A DNA stretch of 40,569 nucleotides. It comes from an uncultured Bacteroidales bacterium (GTDB taxonomy: Bacteria > Bacteroidota > Bacteroidia > Bacteroidales > UBA932). The DNA lies in the NCBI GenBank assembly GCA_934693135.1, contig CAKUVA010000018.1, positions 1-40,569 on the forward strand. The letters run 5' to 3'. Position 1 is the stretch's first letter. Every line of letters begins with the position of its first letter. The notes beneath the pieces are model-generated. The model was given only the letters and a program-made list of their open reading frames with translations, ran no database searches and had not been told where the DNA came from. Made by a program: the position numbers and the translations under genes. Positions 33,295 to 40,569 of the stretch are shown piece by piece.

Positions 33295-35122
33295 CGCTCA
33301 TTGCTCTCATGGCGTTTATGACTGCGATTAGAGTCACTCCAACGTCTGCGAATACCGCTTCCCACATATTTGCTATGCCCAAGGCCGCAAGCGCAAGAAA
33401 CATCAGTTTAACGCCGATAGCAAATATGATGTTTTGATGTACAATCTTCATTGTTCTTCTTGCGATTGCCACAGCGTCAGCTACTTTCTGCGGATTGTCA
33501 TCCATGAGGACAACATCTGCGGCTTCTATTGCTGCATCACTTCCCGCTCCTCCCATTGCTATGCCGACATCGGCAGTTTTCAGAACTGGCGCATCATTGA
33601 TTCCATCACCTACGAATGCGAGGCTACGGCTTGGCTTTTGATTACGTATCAATGTCTCCAAGACCTGCACTTTTCCATCAGGAAGTAGTCCGGCATGCAC
33701 CTCATTTATTCCTACCATTTTTGCTATTTGAGTTGCAGCTTCCATTCTGTCCCCAGTTAGCATGACAGTCTTTTCTATACCTTCCTTCTTGAGATTAGCT
33801 ATTGCTTTTGCCGATTGAGGTTTTATCGTGTCTGAAATGATAATATGTCCTAAATATTGATTATTCACAGCTACATGTACTTCCGTACCTACCACATTTG
33901 TTACATCTGCATTGACATGAATTCTCTCCATCAGCTTCATATTGCCAGCATAGATTTTCTTGCCTCTTATGGTCGCGCAGACTCCCTCTCCGGCAAAATT
34001 TTCGATGTCCGAAATTTCTGATTTATCAAATTCTGTTTTGCAGGCTTTTCTCAATGCTATTGCGATAGGGTGTTCGGAATATGTTTCCGCTACTGCTGCA
34101 AACCATAGTAACTCGTCTTCTGTGTGCTTGGTAGAAGGAATGACTTCTGATACTGCGAAATTGCCCATTGTCAATGTTCCTGTCTTGTCGAATACGACAG
34201 TTTCGAGTTTTGAGAGAGTTTCCAGGTATGTTGAGCCTTTTACGAGAATTCCTTTTTTAGAGGCTCCGCCTATTCCTGCGAAAAATGTAAGTGGAATGGA
34301 TATAACTAAAGCACATGGGCATGAGATTACGAGGAATATCAATGCTCTTTTGAACCATGTGAGCCACATTGCATCGAAGAGTGGTGGAATTGTTGCCAGT
34401 AAGACAGCGGCAAACACTACTGCGGGAGTGTAATATTTGGCAAACCTTGTTATGAATTTTTCTGTTTTAGCCTTGCCGGAGTCAGCATTCTCGACTAAAT
34501 TCAAAATTCGTGCGACTGTGGACTCTCTGTATGTGCCTGAAGTTTTGATGCGAAGTAGGCCTGTGAGATTGATTGTTCCATTTAGAACGTCGCAGCCTTC
34601 TTTTACATCTCTCGGAATGCTTTCTCCTGTCAATGCTGCCGTATCAAGTGAAGAGTTGCCTGATATCACCTTTCCGTCAAGTGGAATTTTCTCTCCAGGC
34701 TTGACGATAATTATACTTCCTGCAGGGACATCTTCCGGAGCGACTTTTTTGCTTGTGCCGGAGTTGTCTTCCAAATTTGCATATTCGGGGCGAATGTCCA
34801 TGAGTGATGTGATAGAACGTTTGCTCTTGTCTACAGCCATATCTTGGAACATCTCTCCGATTTGGTAGAATAACATGACGGCTACGGCTTCTGGGTATTC
34901 TCCTGTCGCGAAAGCTCCTATGGTTGCTATTGCCATGAGAAAATTCTCGTCAAATATTTCACCATGGAAAATGTTTCTAAGTGCATTATAAACAATGTCG
35001 CCGCCTATCACGAGATAAGCAGCGGCATAAAATATTATAGAATTGCCGATAAACGTTGCTCCGGCGAGCATGAGAATGCAGATGATTATTCTGCCCAATG
35101 TCGTTTTCTGTTCTTTTTCCAT
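33281..35122 (-). CDS. Zn/Cd-type P1B ATPase (ZntA/CadA-like)
   Basis: A heavy-metal efflux ATPase of 613 residues. Motifs in order: TGES, CPC in the ion pathway (FLVISCPCALVISIP), DKTGTLTMG (phosphorylated Asp), SEHP, GDGINDAPVL. The last membrane part carries a conserved Lys and the MWEAVFADVGVTLIAV segment, the mark of Zn/Cd/Pb (P1B-2) pumps. There is no N-terminal HMA metal-binding domain. The start at 35122 is chosen over an upstream ATG (35221) that lies inside the Fur-type gene. A TATCTTTG -7 element (35161-35168) and a 15-bp palindrome lie just before it. Confidence 0.92.
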   Translation of the reverse strand: MEKEQKTTLGRIIICILMLAGATFIGNSIIFYAAAYLVIGGDIVYNALRNIFHGEIFDENFLMAIATIGAFATGEYPEAVAVMLFYQIGEMFQDMAVDKSKRSITSLMDIRPEYANLEDNSGTSKKVAPEDVPAGSIIIVKPGEKIPLDGKVISGNSSLDTAALTGESIPRDVKEGCDVLNGTINLTGLLRIKTSGTYRESTVARILNLVENADSGKAKTEKFITRFAKYYTPAVVFAAVLLATIPPLFDAMWLTWFKRALIFLVISCPCALVISIPLTFFAGIGGASKKGILVKGSTYLETLSKLETVVFDKTGTLTMGNFAVSEVIPSTKHTEDELLWFAAVAETYSEHPIAIALRKACKTEFDKSEISDIENFAGEGVCATIRGKKIYAGNMKLMERIHVNADVTNVVGTEVHVAVNNQYLGHIIISDTIKPQSAKAIANLKKEGIEKTVMLTGDRMEAATQIAKMVGINEVHAGLLPDGKVQVLETLIRNQKPSRSLAFVGDGINDAPVLKTADVGIAMGGAGSDAAIEAADVVLMDDNPQKVADAVAIARRTMKIVHQNIIFAIGVKLMFLALAALGIANMWEAVFADVGVTLIAVINAMRAMSATKN

Positions 35123-35160
35123 ATCGTTTGCCGAAACGAATTTATTCCCGTTGGCAAGTA

Positions 35161-35168
35161 CAAAGATA
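35161..35168 (-). promoter_or_regulatory. Putative -7 element for the P1B ATPase
   Basis: TATCTTTG on the minus strand, a full match to TAnnTTTG, about 38 bp before the ATPase start. Spacing to a TTTG upstream is 25 nt, so the -33 is imperfect. It would permit expression of the ATPase apart from the upstream genes. Confidence 0.5.
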
Positions 35169-35180
35169 TGAATGAACTTA

Positions 35181-35195
35181 TGCAACTTGGTTGCA
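35181..35195. promoter_or_regulatory. Fur-like palindrome before the P1B ATPase
   Basis: TGCAAC-TTG-GTTGCA, a 15-bp element with 6-bp perfect arms (7-1-7 form with one mismatched pair), 12 bp upstream of the ATPase -7 element, in the last codons of the Fur-family gene. Fur-family boxes often have the 7-1-7 form. It is a candidate site for the adjacent regulator. Confidence 0.5.
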
Positions 35196-35202
35196 AATAG
35201 TA

Positions 35203-35616
35203 TTATTGCCTTTTCCTGCACTCTGGACAGAGCCCTTTCATCAAATATTCTACCTGATGGAGTTCGTATCCGTCAGGATATTTCACCGACGGAATATGTA
35301 TGTGATCGAGACAGAATGTCTTGTGGCAAGATTCACAGTAGAAATGACAATGTAGTTCCTCGGGACCACAATTGACTCCATTTCTGCACACACAGTATTT
35401 CCTTGCCCCACTCCCATCCTCTATTTCATGTATCAGATGATGCTCAGCGAAAGCCTCCAATGTCCTAAATATTGTGGACTTATCCACTGTGTCCAGGTCA
35501 TATTCGAGGTCAGCCATGCTGAATGTGTCGTGAAACTTCGACATGGACTGATATATGAGTAATCTTACAGCCGTAGGTCGAATTCCATGCAGTCGGAATA
35601 TCTCAGAGGTGTCCAT
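35203..35616 (-). CDS. Fur-family metalloregulator
   Basis: A 137-residue Fur-family protein. The winged helix is at residues 1-80, with the recognition helix in DLDTVDKSTIFRTLEAF. The dimerisation part has HCHFYCESCHK and CPEC near the C-terminus, giving the two CxxC pairs for structural zinc. Which metal or signal it senses cannot be read from sequence; a zinc-sensing (Zur-like) role is suggested by the adjacent Zn/Cd pump. It follows the MFS gene by 13 nt and is followed by the ATPase. Confidence 0.9.
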   Translation of the reverse strand: MDTSEIFRLHGIRPTAVRLLIYQSMSKFHDTFSMADLEYDLDTVDKSTIFRTLEAFAEHHLIHEIEDGSGARKYCVCRNGVNCGPEELHCHFYCESCHKTFCLDHIHIPSVKYPDGYELHQVEYLMKGLCPECRKRQ

Positions 35617-35629
35617 ATTGAATCAATGT

Positions 35630-37000
35630 CTATTTTCCATTGGGCTCGTCAAGCCTCATTTCCGGATGCCTGTCAGATGTTAGTGCATAGCATAACGATA
35701 CTATGATAGCGAAAAGCGACAGAGATATAAATACGAATTCAGAATGTCTTGCAGCAGTTAACTCTTGAATTTGGTTTCCTGCCATTGTGACTTCATTTCT
35801 GAAAATGAATCCTACTAAAATAGGGACGAGTAGCATACCCATGTTCTGAATCCAGTAAATTAGTGAATAAGCTGTACCGAGATTCTTTTCTGGGACTATT
35901 TTTGAAACTGTCGGCCAGAGAGCAGCAGGTACGAGTGAATATCCGATACCTAACATTGCAATGGCTACATATCCAAATATTGGGATACCTTGAGGTGCAA
36001 AGGCAATCATCAGATGCGCTACAAATACGAGGACAGATCCTGTTATCATCCATCTCGTACCTTTTCCGACTTTATCTACAAATGTGCCGAAGAGAGGGGC
36101 GAAAATAACGGTTGAGAATGGAATGAGAGAAACCATGAGGCTTGCACTTTCAGCAGGCAATCCGAATCTCGGAATAAGGATTGAAGTAGCGAACTTTTTG
36201 AAAGTTATTATGCTACAGTAGAAGAATACGCACAATAGCGCAGACATAATGAAGTACTTATTGCCAAGAACTTTAAAAATGTCGGAAAACTTAAATTTAT
36301 CCTCTTCTGCTGTCTTTTTCTTATCCGTTGTGCCTGCTTTTGCGTCGAATTTAGCATCCATTGCCACGAATACTGCCCAAAGTAGAGTCCCTGTAAGGAG
36401 TATCACCAAGCCCAAAAATGCAGGCCTTGCCGTTTCAGACAGGCTGTAGATTTGACCTTCAGGCTTGGATGCTACGAGAATAGGGGAGATTATAAGCGCG
36501 AGTGCGGTCCCAAGTCTGGCTATCGCCAACTGAAGGCCCATTGCCAATGCCATATTGCGTCCTTTGAACCACTTGGCGATAGAACGTGTTACGGCCACAC
36601 CTGCAATCTCACTTCCTAGTCCGAACATCATGCAACCTGCATATGCTATCCCAAGAGATGTTTCAGGAGATAAGCCTGATGTTATTGCGTATGTAACTAC
36701 AGCCGCGCCTGCTGTCATCATTCCGACGAAAATTGAACCTGTTATGCGTACGCCCCATTTGTCCAGGAGCATTCCGCATATGATTAGTCCTCCCCATACG
36801 CACAAGAATGAATATCCGCCTGCATAAAAACCATAGTCAGCAGAATCCCATCCTAGCTCCAGCATTTCAGGGTTGCGGAAAAGCTGGGACAAGGATGAGA
36901 ACATGTCATCAAAAAAATATGATGCGAACATTGGCACGACTAAACATGCGAGAGCAAGCCATCGTGAAATATCCGTTATGCTGTTTCTGGATATAGTCAT
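35630..37000 (-). CDS. MFS transporter, MFSD1-like (copy 1)
   Basis: A 456-residue major facilitator with about twelve membrane helices in two halves joined by a charged loop (residues about 215-240, Lys/Asp/Glu-rich). The segment SIAKWFKGRNMALAMGL and the A-R-L-G that follows resemble the MFSD1 group of the family. GMLLDKWGVRITG is the MFS loop motif. In animals MFSD1 moves dipeptides; the bacterial substrate is unknown. It is a paralogue of the next gene upstream, with start and stop overlapping by one base (TAATG), and it precedes fur. Confidence 0.85.
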   Translation of the reverse strand: MTISRNSITDISRWLALACLVVPMFASYFFDDMFSSLSQLFRNPEMLELGWDSADYGFYAGGYSFLCVWGGLIICGMLLDKWGVRITGSIFVGMMTAGAAVVTYAITSGLSPETSLGIAYAGCMMFGLGSEIAGVAVTRSIAKWFKGRNMALAMGLQLAIARLGTALALIISPILVASKPEGQIYSLSETARPAFLGLVILLTGTLLWAVFVAMDAKFDAKAGTTDKKKTAEEDKFKFSDIFKVLGNKYFIMSALLCVFFYCSIITFKKFATSILIPRFGLPAESASLMVSLIPFSTVIFAPLFGTFVDKVGKGTRWMITGSVLVFVAHLMIAFAPQGIPIFGYVAIAMLGIGYSLVPAALWPTVSKIVPEKNLGTAYSLIYWIQNMGMLLVPILVGFIFRNEVTMAGNQIQELTAARHSEFVFISLSLFAIIVSLCYALTSDRHPEMRLDEPNGK

Positions 37001-38421
37001 TATTTTTCTATGTTAGGCAGTTCGAGACCGAGATGACGCTTGTTGTCCAAAACTTTGAGATAGATTCCAATCAAGAGTGCTAAGATTCCAAATCCAGCGA
37101 AAATTATGAGAGGAACGGTGTAATTATAAGGTATGAATTCAGCTCCAGCTTCTTTTGCTGCTATTACAGCAGGATTATTAGCATTTACACTTGTAAGAAC
37201 ACTTCCGATAAGCTTTGGAACGAAACAGAGACCGATGTTCTGAACCCAAAAAATAAGACAGTATGCCGAGCCTAGAATTTTTTCGTCAATAATCTTAGGA
37301 ACTGAAGGCCAGAGAGCTGCAGGCACGAGGGAAAAACTGATACCGAGTACTACAATTGTAGCCAATGCGATGATTTTGCTATGTGTTGCAGGAAGTATGA
37401 AAGCGAATACGAGATGACAAACTATGAGTAAAAGAGAACCCCAGATGAGCATTGTAGCACCTTTTCCTTTAGTGTCAAGAAATCTTCCGAGGAATGGTGT
37501 GATGACAGCTGCGCCGATTGGAAACCATCTGAATATGTTTGCTGCTGTTTCAGCGGAAATTCCGTCAAGGTTGCATTGAAGCATATTCGCACCATATCTC
37601 TGGAAAGGGAAGATGGCGGAATAATAAAGTACACAGAGCAGAGCTACCACCCAGAAACTCTGAGAGGAGAAAATCTTGCCGAGATCACTCAACTTAAATT
37701 CTTCGTCAGAAGAAGAGTCGTCAGATTTTATTCCTGCTACCACGAGTTCTTTGTCGAACTTCTTATCCATTACACTGAATACGATAAAATTTATGAGACC
37801 GATAAGGAGAAGAACTGTGCAAAATCCTACAGGACCTTGTACTCCACCGAGTTTTGCAGCAAGAATAGGGCTGATGGAAAATACTGAAAATACGCCGACA
37901 CGTGCAATTGCCATCTCTATTCCCATTGCCATTGCCATTTCCTTTCCCTTGAACCATTTTGCGATAGCTTTCGAAACGGTTGTTCCGGCCATCTCACATC
38001 CGCATCCGAAAATCATGAAACCAAGTGATGCCATTTTCGCGCTGCCAGGAAGAGATACCCACCAGCTGTCAAGCCATGCACAGAAAGCTGTTGTCTGGAA
38101 CCAGTCTGTGATACCTATATATTTAATAGAAGCGCCGACGAACATCATTGATGCTGATAATATTCCCGTGAATCGTACTCCCATTTTGTCAAGTATGATA
38201 CCTGCAAGGATCAGAAATCCGCAAACGTTCAAGATATATTCTGAGCTGGCGTATGTGCCAAATACATCTGGACTCCATCCTCTCTGTTGTTCTATGAGAG
38301 ACTGCAGTGGGGACATCACATCCACGAACATGTAGCCGAAAAACATCATAAGTGCTATCAGAACGAGCACTGTCCAGCGGGCTACTGCGCTGTCATTCAT
38401 TAGTTTCTGAACTTTTGTCAT
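37000..38421 (-). CDS. MFS transporter, MFSD1-like (copy 2)
   Basis: A 473-residue major facilitator similar to copy 1 throughout: AIAKWFKGKEMAMAMG, ILDKMGVRFTG and SLVPAALWPSVPKI have direct matches there. It also has a charged central loop, here acidic (SDDSSSDEEF). The start at 38421 (MTKVQKLMND) is preferred because it lines up with the start of copy 1; an in-frame ATG at 38487 is an alternative and would add 22 residues. It is the first gene of the MFS-MFS-fur-ATPase set and diverges from dxs. Substrate unknown. Confidence 0.85.
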   Translation of the reverse strand: MTKVQKLMNDSAVARWTVLVLIALMMFFGYMFVDVMSPLQSLIEQQRGWSPDVFGTYASSEYILNVCGFLILAGIILDKMGVRFTGILSASMMFVGASIKYIGITDWFQTTAFCAWLDSWWVSLPGSAKMASLGFMIFGCGCEMAGTTVSKAIAKWFKGKEMAMAMGIEMAIARVGVFSVFSISPILAAKLGGVQGPVGFCTVLLLIGLINFIVFSVMDKKFDKELVVAGIKSDDSSSDEEFKLSDLGKIFSSQSFWVVALLCVLYYSAIFPFQRYGANMLQCNLDGISAETAANIFRWFPIGAAVITPFLGRFLDTKGKGATMLIWGSLLLIVCHLVFAFILPATHSKIIALATIVVLGISFSLVPAALWPSVPKIIDEKILGSAYCLIFWVQNIGLCFVPKLIGSVLTSVNANNPAVIAAKEAGAEFIPYNYTVPLIIFAGFGILALLIGIYLKVLDNKRHLGLELPNIEK

Positions 38422-38546
38422 ATACTTTGTCTTTAGTTTTCTGTTGAAATATTCTTGCAATTTATTTAAATTATTCATAAACTGCAAAATATTTTATTGT
38501 GTCAGGAAATGTTTGTATATTGCAATAGAAATTCAGAAAGATTAAC

Positions 38547-40424
38547 ATGTTAGAAAAAATAAATTCCCCTGAAGATCTTAGAAAACTCGATAGTTCACAA
38601 CTTAAGGATATTTGCCAAGAGATTAGGGATTATATAATAAAGTGTTGCTCGACTAATCCGGGACACCTTGGTTCAAGCCTTGGTGCTGTGGAACTTATAG
38701 TTGGACTTCATTATGTGTTTAATACTCCGCATGATAAAATTGTATATGACGTTGGCCATCAGGCTTATGCTCATAAAATATTGACAGGAAGACGTGAAGC
38801 GTTTAGAAAGAATCGAATGAAAGATGGGATTAGCGGTTTTCCAAATATACAAGAGAGTGAGTATGATGCATTTGGAGTGGGACATTCTTCTACATCAATT
38901 TCTGCAGCTTTGGGGCTGTCTTGTGCTGCCAGAATTAGGAACCTTGATGAAAAAGTGGTCGCCCTCATCGGTGATGGGGCTTTAACAGGCGGATTGGCAC
39001 TTGAAGGACTTAATAATGCTGGCGCAAGTAAGAGCGATATACTTATAATATTAAATGATAATAATTGTTCTATTGATAAGAATATCGGTGCTATTCATGA
39101 ATACCTGCTGCGTGTTACTACAGATCCGCGATATCTAAAGATTAAGAATAAGATTTGGAATGGAATGGGAGACGGGTGGCTTCGCAGTCGAATGCAGCAA
39201 GTAGTTCGTACTACCAAGTCGTCTATAGTGGAGGGGTTCGGCGGTGCCTTGTTCGAGTCTCTTGGATTTAGATATTTTGGTCCGATTGATGGTAATGATA
39301 TTGATGCGGTATTGGATGCATTGAGACGCCTGAAGGATATCAAGGGGCCGCGAATCTTACATACATTCACTCGTAAAGGGAAGGGATATGCGCCAGCAGA
39401 ATCTGATCCTACGACATGGCATGCTCCTGGAAAATTTAATCCTGACACAGGTGAACGACTTGCTCAAGCTCATTCTGCCGATAGGTATCAAGATGTTTTT
39501 GGTGAGGTGTTGTTGGAACTTGCCAGGAAAGATAAACGCATTGTCGGTGTTACTCCTGCAATGGCTACAGGCTGTGGAATGAATCTTCTTGCACATGAAC
39601 TCCCTGGACAATTTTTTGATGTTGGAATTGAGGAAGAGCATGCAGTTACATTTTCTGCTGGCATGGCAGCTGGAGGGTTAAGACCGTTTTGCAATATTTA
39701 TTCGTCATTTTCACAGCGGGCTTATGATGAAATAATACACGATGTTGCTCTGCAGAATCTGCCTGTCATATTATGTTTTGACAGAGCTGGACTTGTGGGG
39801 GAAGATGGTGCTACCCATAATGGGTGTTTCGATATTGCAGCGTACAGACCGATTCCTAATGCGGTTATTTCAGCTCCGAGAAATGAAACTGAACTGAAAA
39901 GGCTTATGTATTCGGCACTGAAGTATGCTGGGGGACCATTTATTATAAGGTATCCACGTGGATGTGGAGAGGGAACAGATTGGCGCAATGATGAATTTCG
40001 TTTCCTTGAACCAGGAAAAGGCGAATGTCTGCAACATGGTTCTGGTATCGCGATTCTTGCTGCCGGTCCTGAGGCATATAGAGCAATGGAGGCAGCTGAA
40101 GATATAGAATCGGTGACAGGCGTGCATCCTGCTGTCTATGACATGAGATATATAAAGCCAATAGATATGTCAATCCTTGAGGAGGCGGCAGCTATCGGTT
40201 GTATTCTTACTGTGGAAGAAGGTTCTCTCAAGGGCGGACTCTTTAGTGAAGTAGTTGAATATATGGCCGAACATGAACATCATATATCTGTTGAAGGAAT
40301 AGGTATTCCTGATATTTATATAGGGCAGGACAAGCAGAGTTTTCAAAGGAAGGATTGTAAGCTTGACCGGTCGGGTATAGCTGAAAAGGCGGTTCAGATG
40401 ATAAAAAATCAAAAAAAAATCTGA
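38547..40424 (+). CDS. dxs: 1-deoxy-D-xylulose-5-phosphate synthase
   Basis: A 625-residue thiamine-diphosphate enzyme that joins pyruvate and glyceraldehyde-3-phosphate, the first step of the MEP isoprenoid pathway. VYDVGHQAYAHKILTGRR and GHSSTSISAALG are family motifs; GDGALTGGLALEGLNNAG followed by NDNN is the ThDP/Mg site. The Pyr domain has DVGIEEEHAVTFSAGMA with the catalytic Glu, and RAGLVGEDGATHNG. Length is normal. The product feeds undecaprenyl phosphate, needed by MraY and MurG. It diverges from the MFS genes; no clear promoter was identified. Confidence 0.96.
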   Translation: MLEKINSPEDLRKLDSSQLKDICQEIRDYIIKCCSTNPGHLGSSLGAVELIVGLHYVFNTPHDKIVYDVGHQAYAHKILTGRREAFRKNRMKDGISGFPNIQESEYDAFGVGHSSTSISAALGLSCAARIRNLDEKVVALIGDGALTGGLALEGLNNAGASKSDILIILNDNNCSIDKNIGAIHEYLLRVTTDPRYLKIKNKIWNGMGDGWLRSRMQQVVRTTKSSIVEGFGGALFESLGFRYFGPIDGNDIDAVLDALRRLKDIKGPRILHTFTRKGKGYAPAESDPTTWHAPGKFNPDTGERLAQAHSADRYQDVFGEVLLELARKDKRIVGVTPAMATGCGMNLLAHELPGQFFDVGIEEEHAVTFSAGMAAGGLRPFCNIYSSFSQRAYDEIIHDVALQNLPVILCFDRAGLVGEDGATHNGCFDIAAYRPIPNAVISAPRNETELKRLMYSALKYAGGPFIIRYPRGCGEGTDWRNDEFRFLEPGKGECLQHGSGIAILAAGPEAYRAMEAAEDIESVTGVHPAVYDMRYIKPIDMSILEEAAAIGCILTVEEGSLKGGLFSEVVEYMAEHEHHISVEGIGIPDIYIGQDKQSFQRKDCKLDRSGIAEKAVQMIKNQKKI

Positions 40425-40429
40425 AAAAG

Positions 40430-40460
40430 TTTGCAGGTTCAGAAATAATGCCTATCTTTG
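40430..40460 (+). promoter_or_regulatory. Promoter of the tRNA-Thr gene
   Basis: TTTG at 40430-40433, then 19 nt, then TATCTTTG at 40453-40460: both Bacteroidota promoter elements at normal spacing. Transcription would start near 40467, about 27 nt before the mature tRNA. Confidence 0.85.
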
Positions 40461-40493
40461 CAATCCCTTACAGAAAGTAAGGATGAAAATACT

Positions 40494-40567
40494 GCCGATA
40501 TAGCTCAGTTGGCCAGAGCACGTGATTTGTAATCTCGGGGTCGTGGGTTCAAATCCCTCTATCGGCT
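40494..40567 (+). tRNA. tRNA-Thr (anticodon UGU)
   Basis: A full cloverleaf: 7-bp acceptor stem (GCCGATA/TATCGGC), D arm (GCTC/GAGC), anticodon loop TTTGTAA giving UGU, which reads ACA (Thr), and T arm with TTCAAAT loop. The anticodon stem and T stem each have one U-U mismatch by this folding (29-41 and 50-64). CCA is not encoded; the gene runs to within 2 bp of the window end, so more tRNA genes may follow. Confidence 0.95.
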
Positions 40568-40569
40568 CA

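Noticed and set aside
38511..38526. TATATTGC and the palindrome ATTGCAAT before dxs, possible promoter or operator
   Set aside because: The first lacks one T of TAnnTTTG and has no -33 at the right spacing; the second is short and AT-rich, likely chance.

Overview
The window is a stretch of core chromosome from a member of Bacteroidota, most likely order Bacteroidales. Evidence is the Bacteroidota-type promoters (a TAnnTTTG -7 element with a TTG/TTTG -33 element 19 nt upstream, seen before rpsO, the ThrE-like gene and a tRNA), the division-cell-wall gene order typical of that phylum (no ddl, murB or murF; a PASTA-bearing FtsI; MraY with a long periplasmic loop), and the protein families present. 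No phage, transposon, CRISPR array or defence island was found.

Layout. 1-5854: the 3' end of a cardiolipin synthase (+) converges on a minus-strand run: LEA-like lipoprotein, SPOR-domain protein, rpoN (sigma-54), glpK, glpF. 5933-7394: miaB (+) with its promoter and a strong terminator shared with pnp. 7425-12032: minus-strand pnp (with an unusual Arg/Asp repeat tail), rpsO, and a ThrE-family exporter. 12080-16125: minus-strand gltX, rpiB, truB and a YgjP-like metallopeptidase. 16250-31821: a 13-gene minus-strand dcw operon, in transcription order mraZ, rsmH, ftsL-like, ftsI, murE, mraY, murD, ftsW, murG, murC, ftsQ, ftsA, ftsZ. It makes lipid II, moves precursors to division synthases and builds the FtsZ ring. 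31822-32076: a divergent control region with a 10-bp-period MraZ-type box and a perfect 7-1-7 palindrome. 32077-33294: nitroreductase and a YwqG/DUF1963 protein (+). 33281-38421: a minus-strand set of two tandem MFSD1-like MFS transporters, a Fur-family regulator and a Zn/Cd-type P1B ATPase, with a Fur-like 15-bp palindrome just before the ATPase. 38547-40424: dxs (+). 40494-40567: tRNA-Thr(UGU).

The most interesting signals are regulatory or architectural rather than a wholly new system: the MraZ-type repeat box; two 15-bp palindromes next to the nitroreductase and the metal ATPase; the coupled MFS-MFS-Fur-ATPase set; the PNPase repeat tail with a structured leader; large insertions in TruB and GltX; and altered signature motifs in MurE (DNSR) and FtsW. 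All family calls rest on motifs read by eye. No database search was run.
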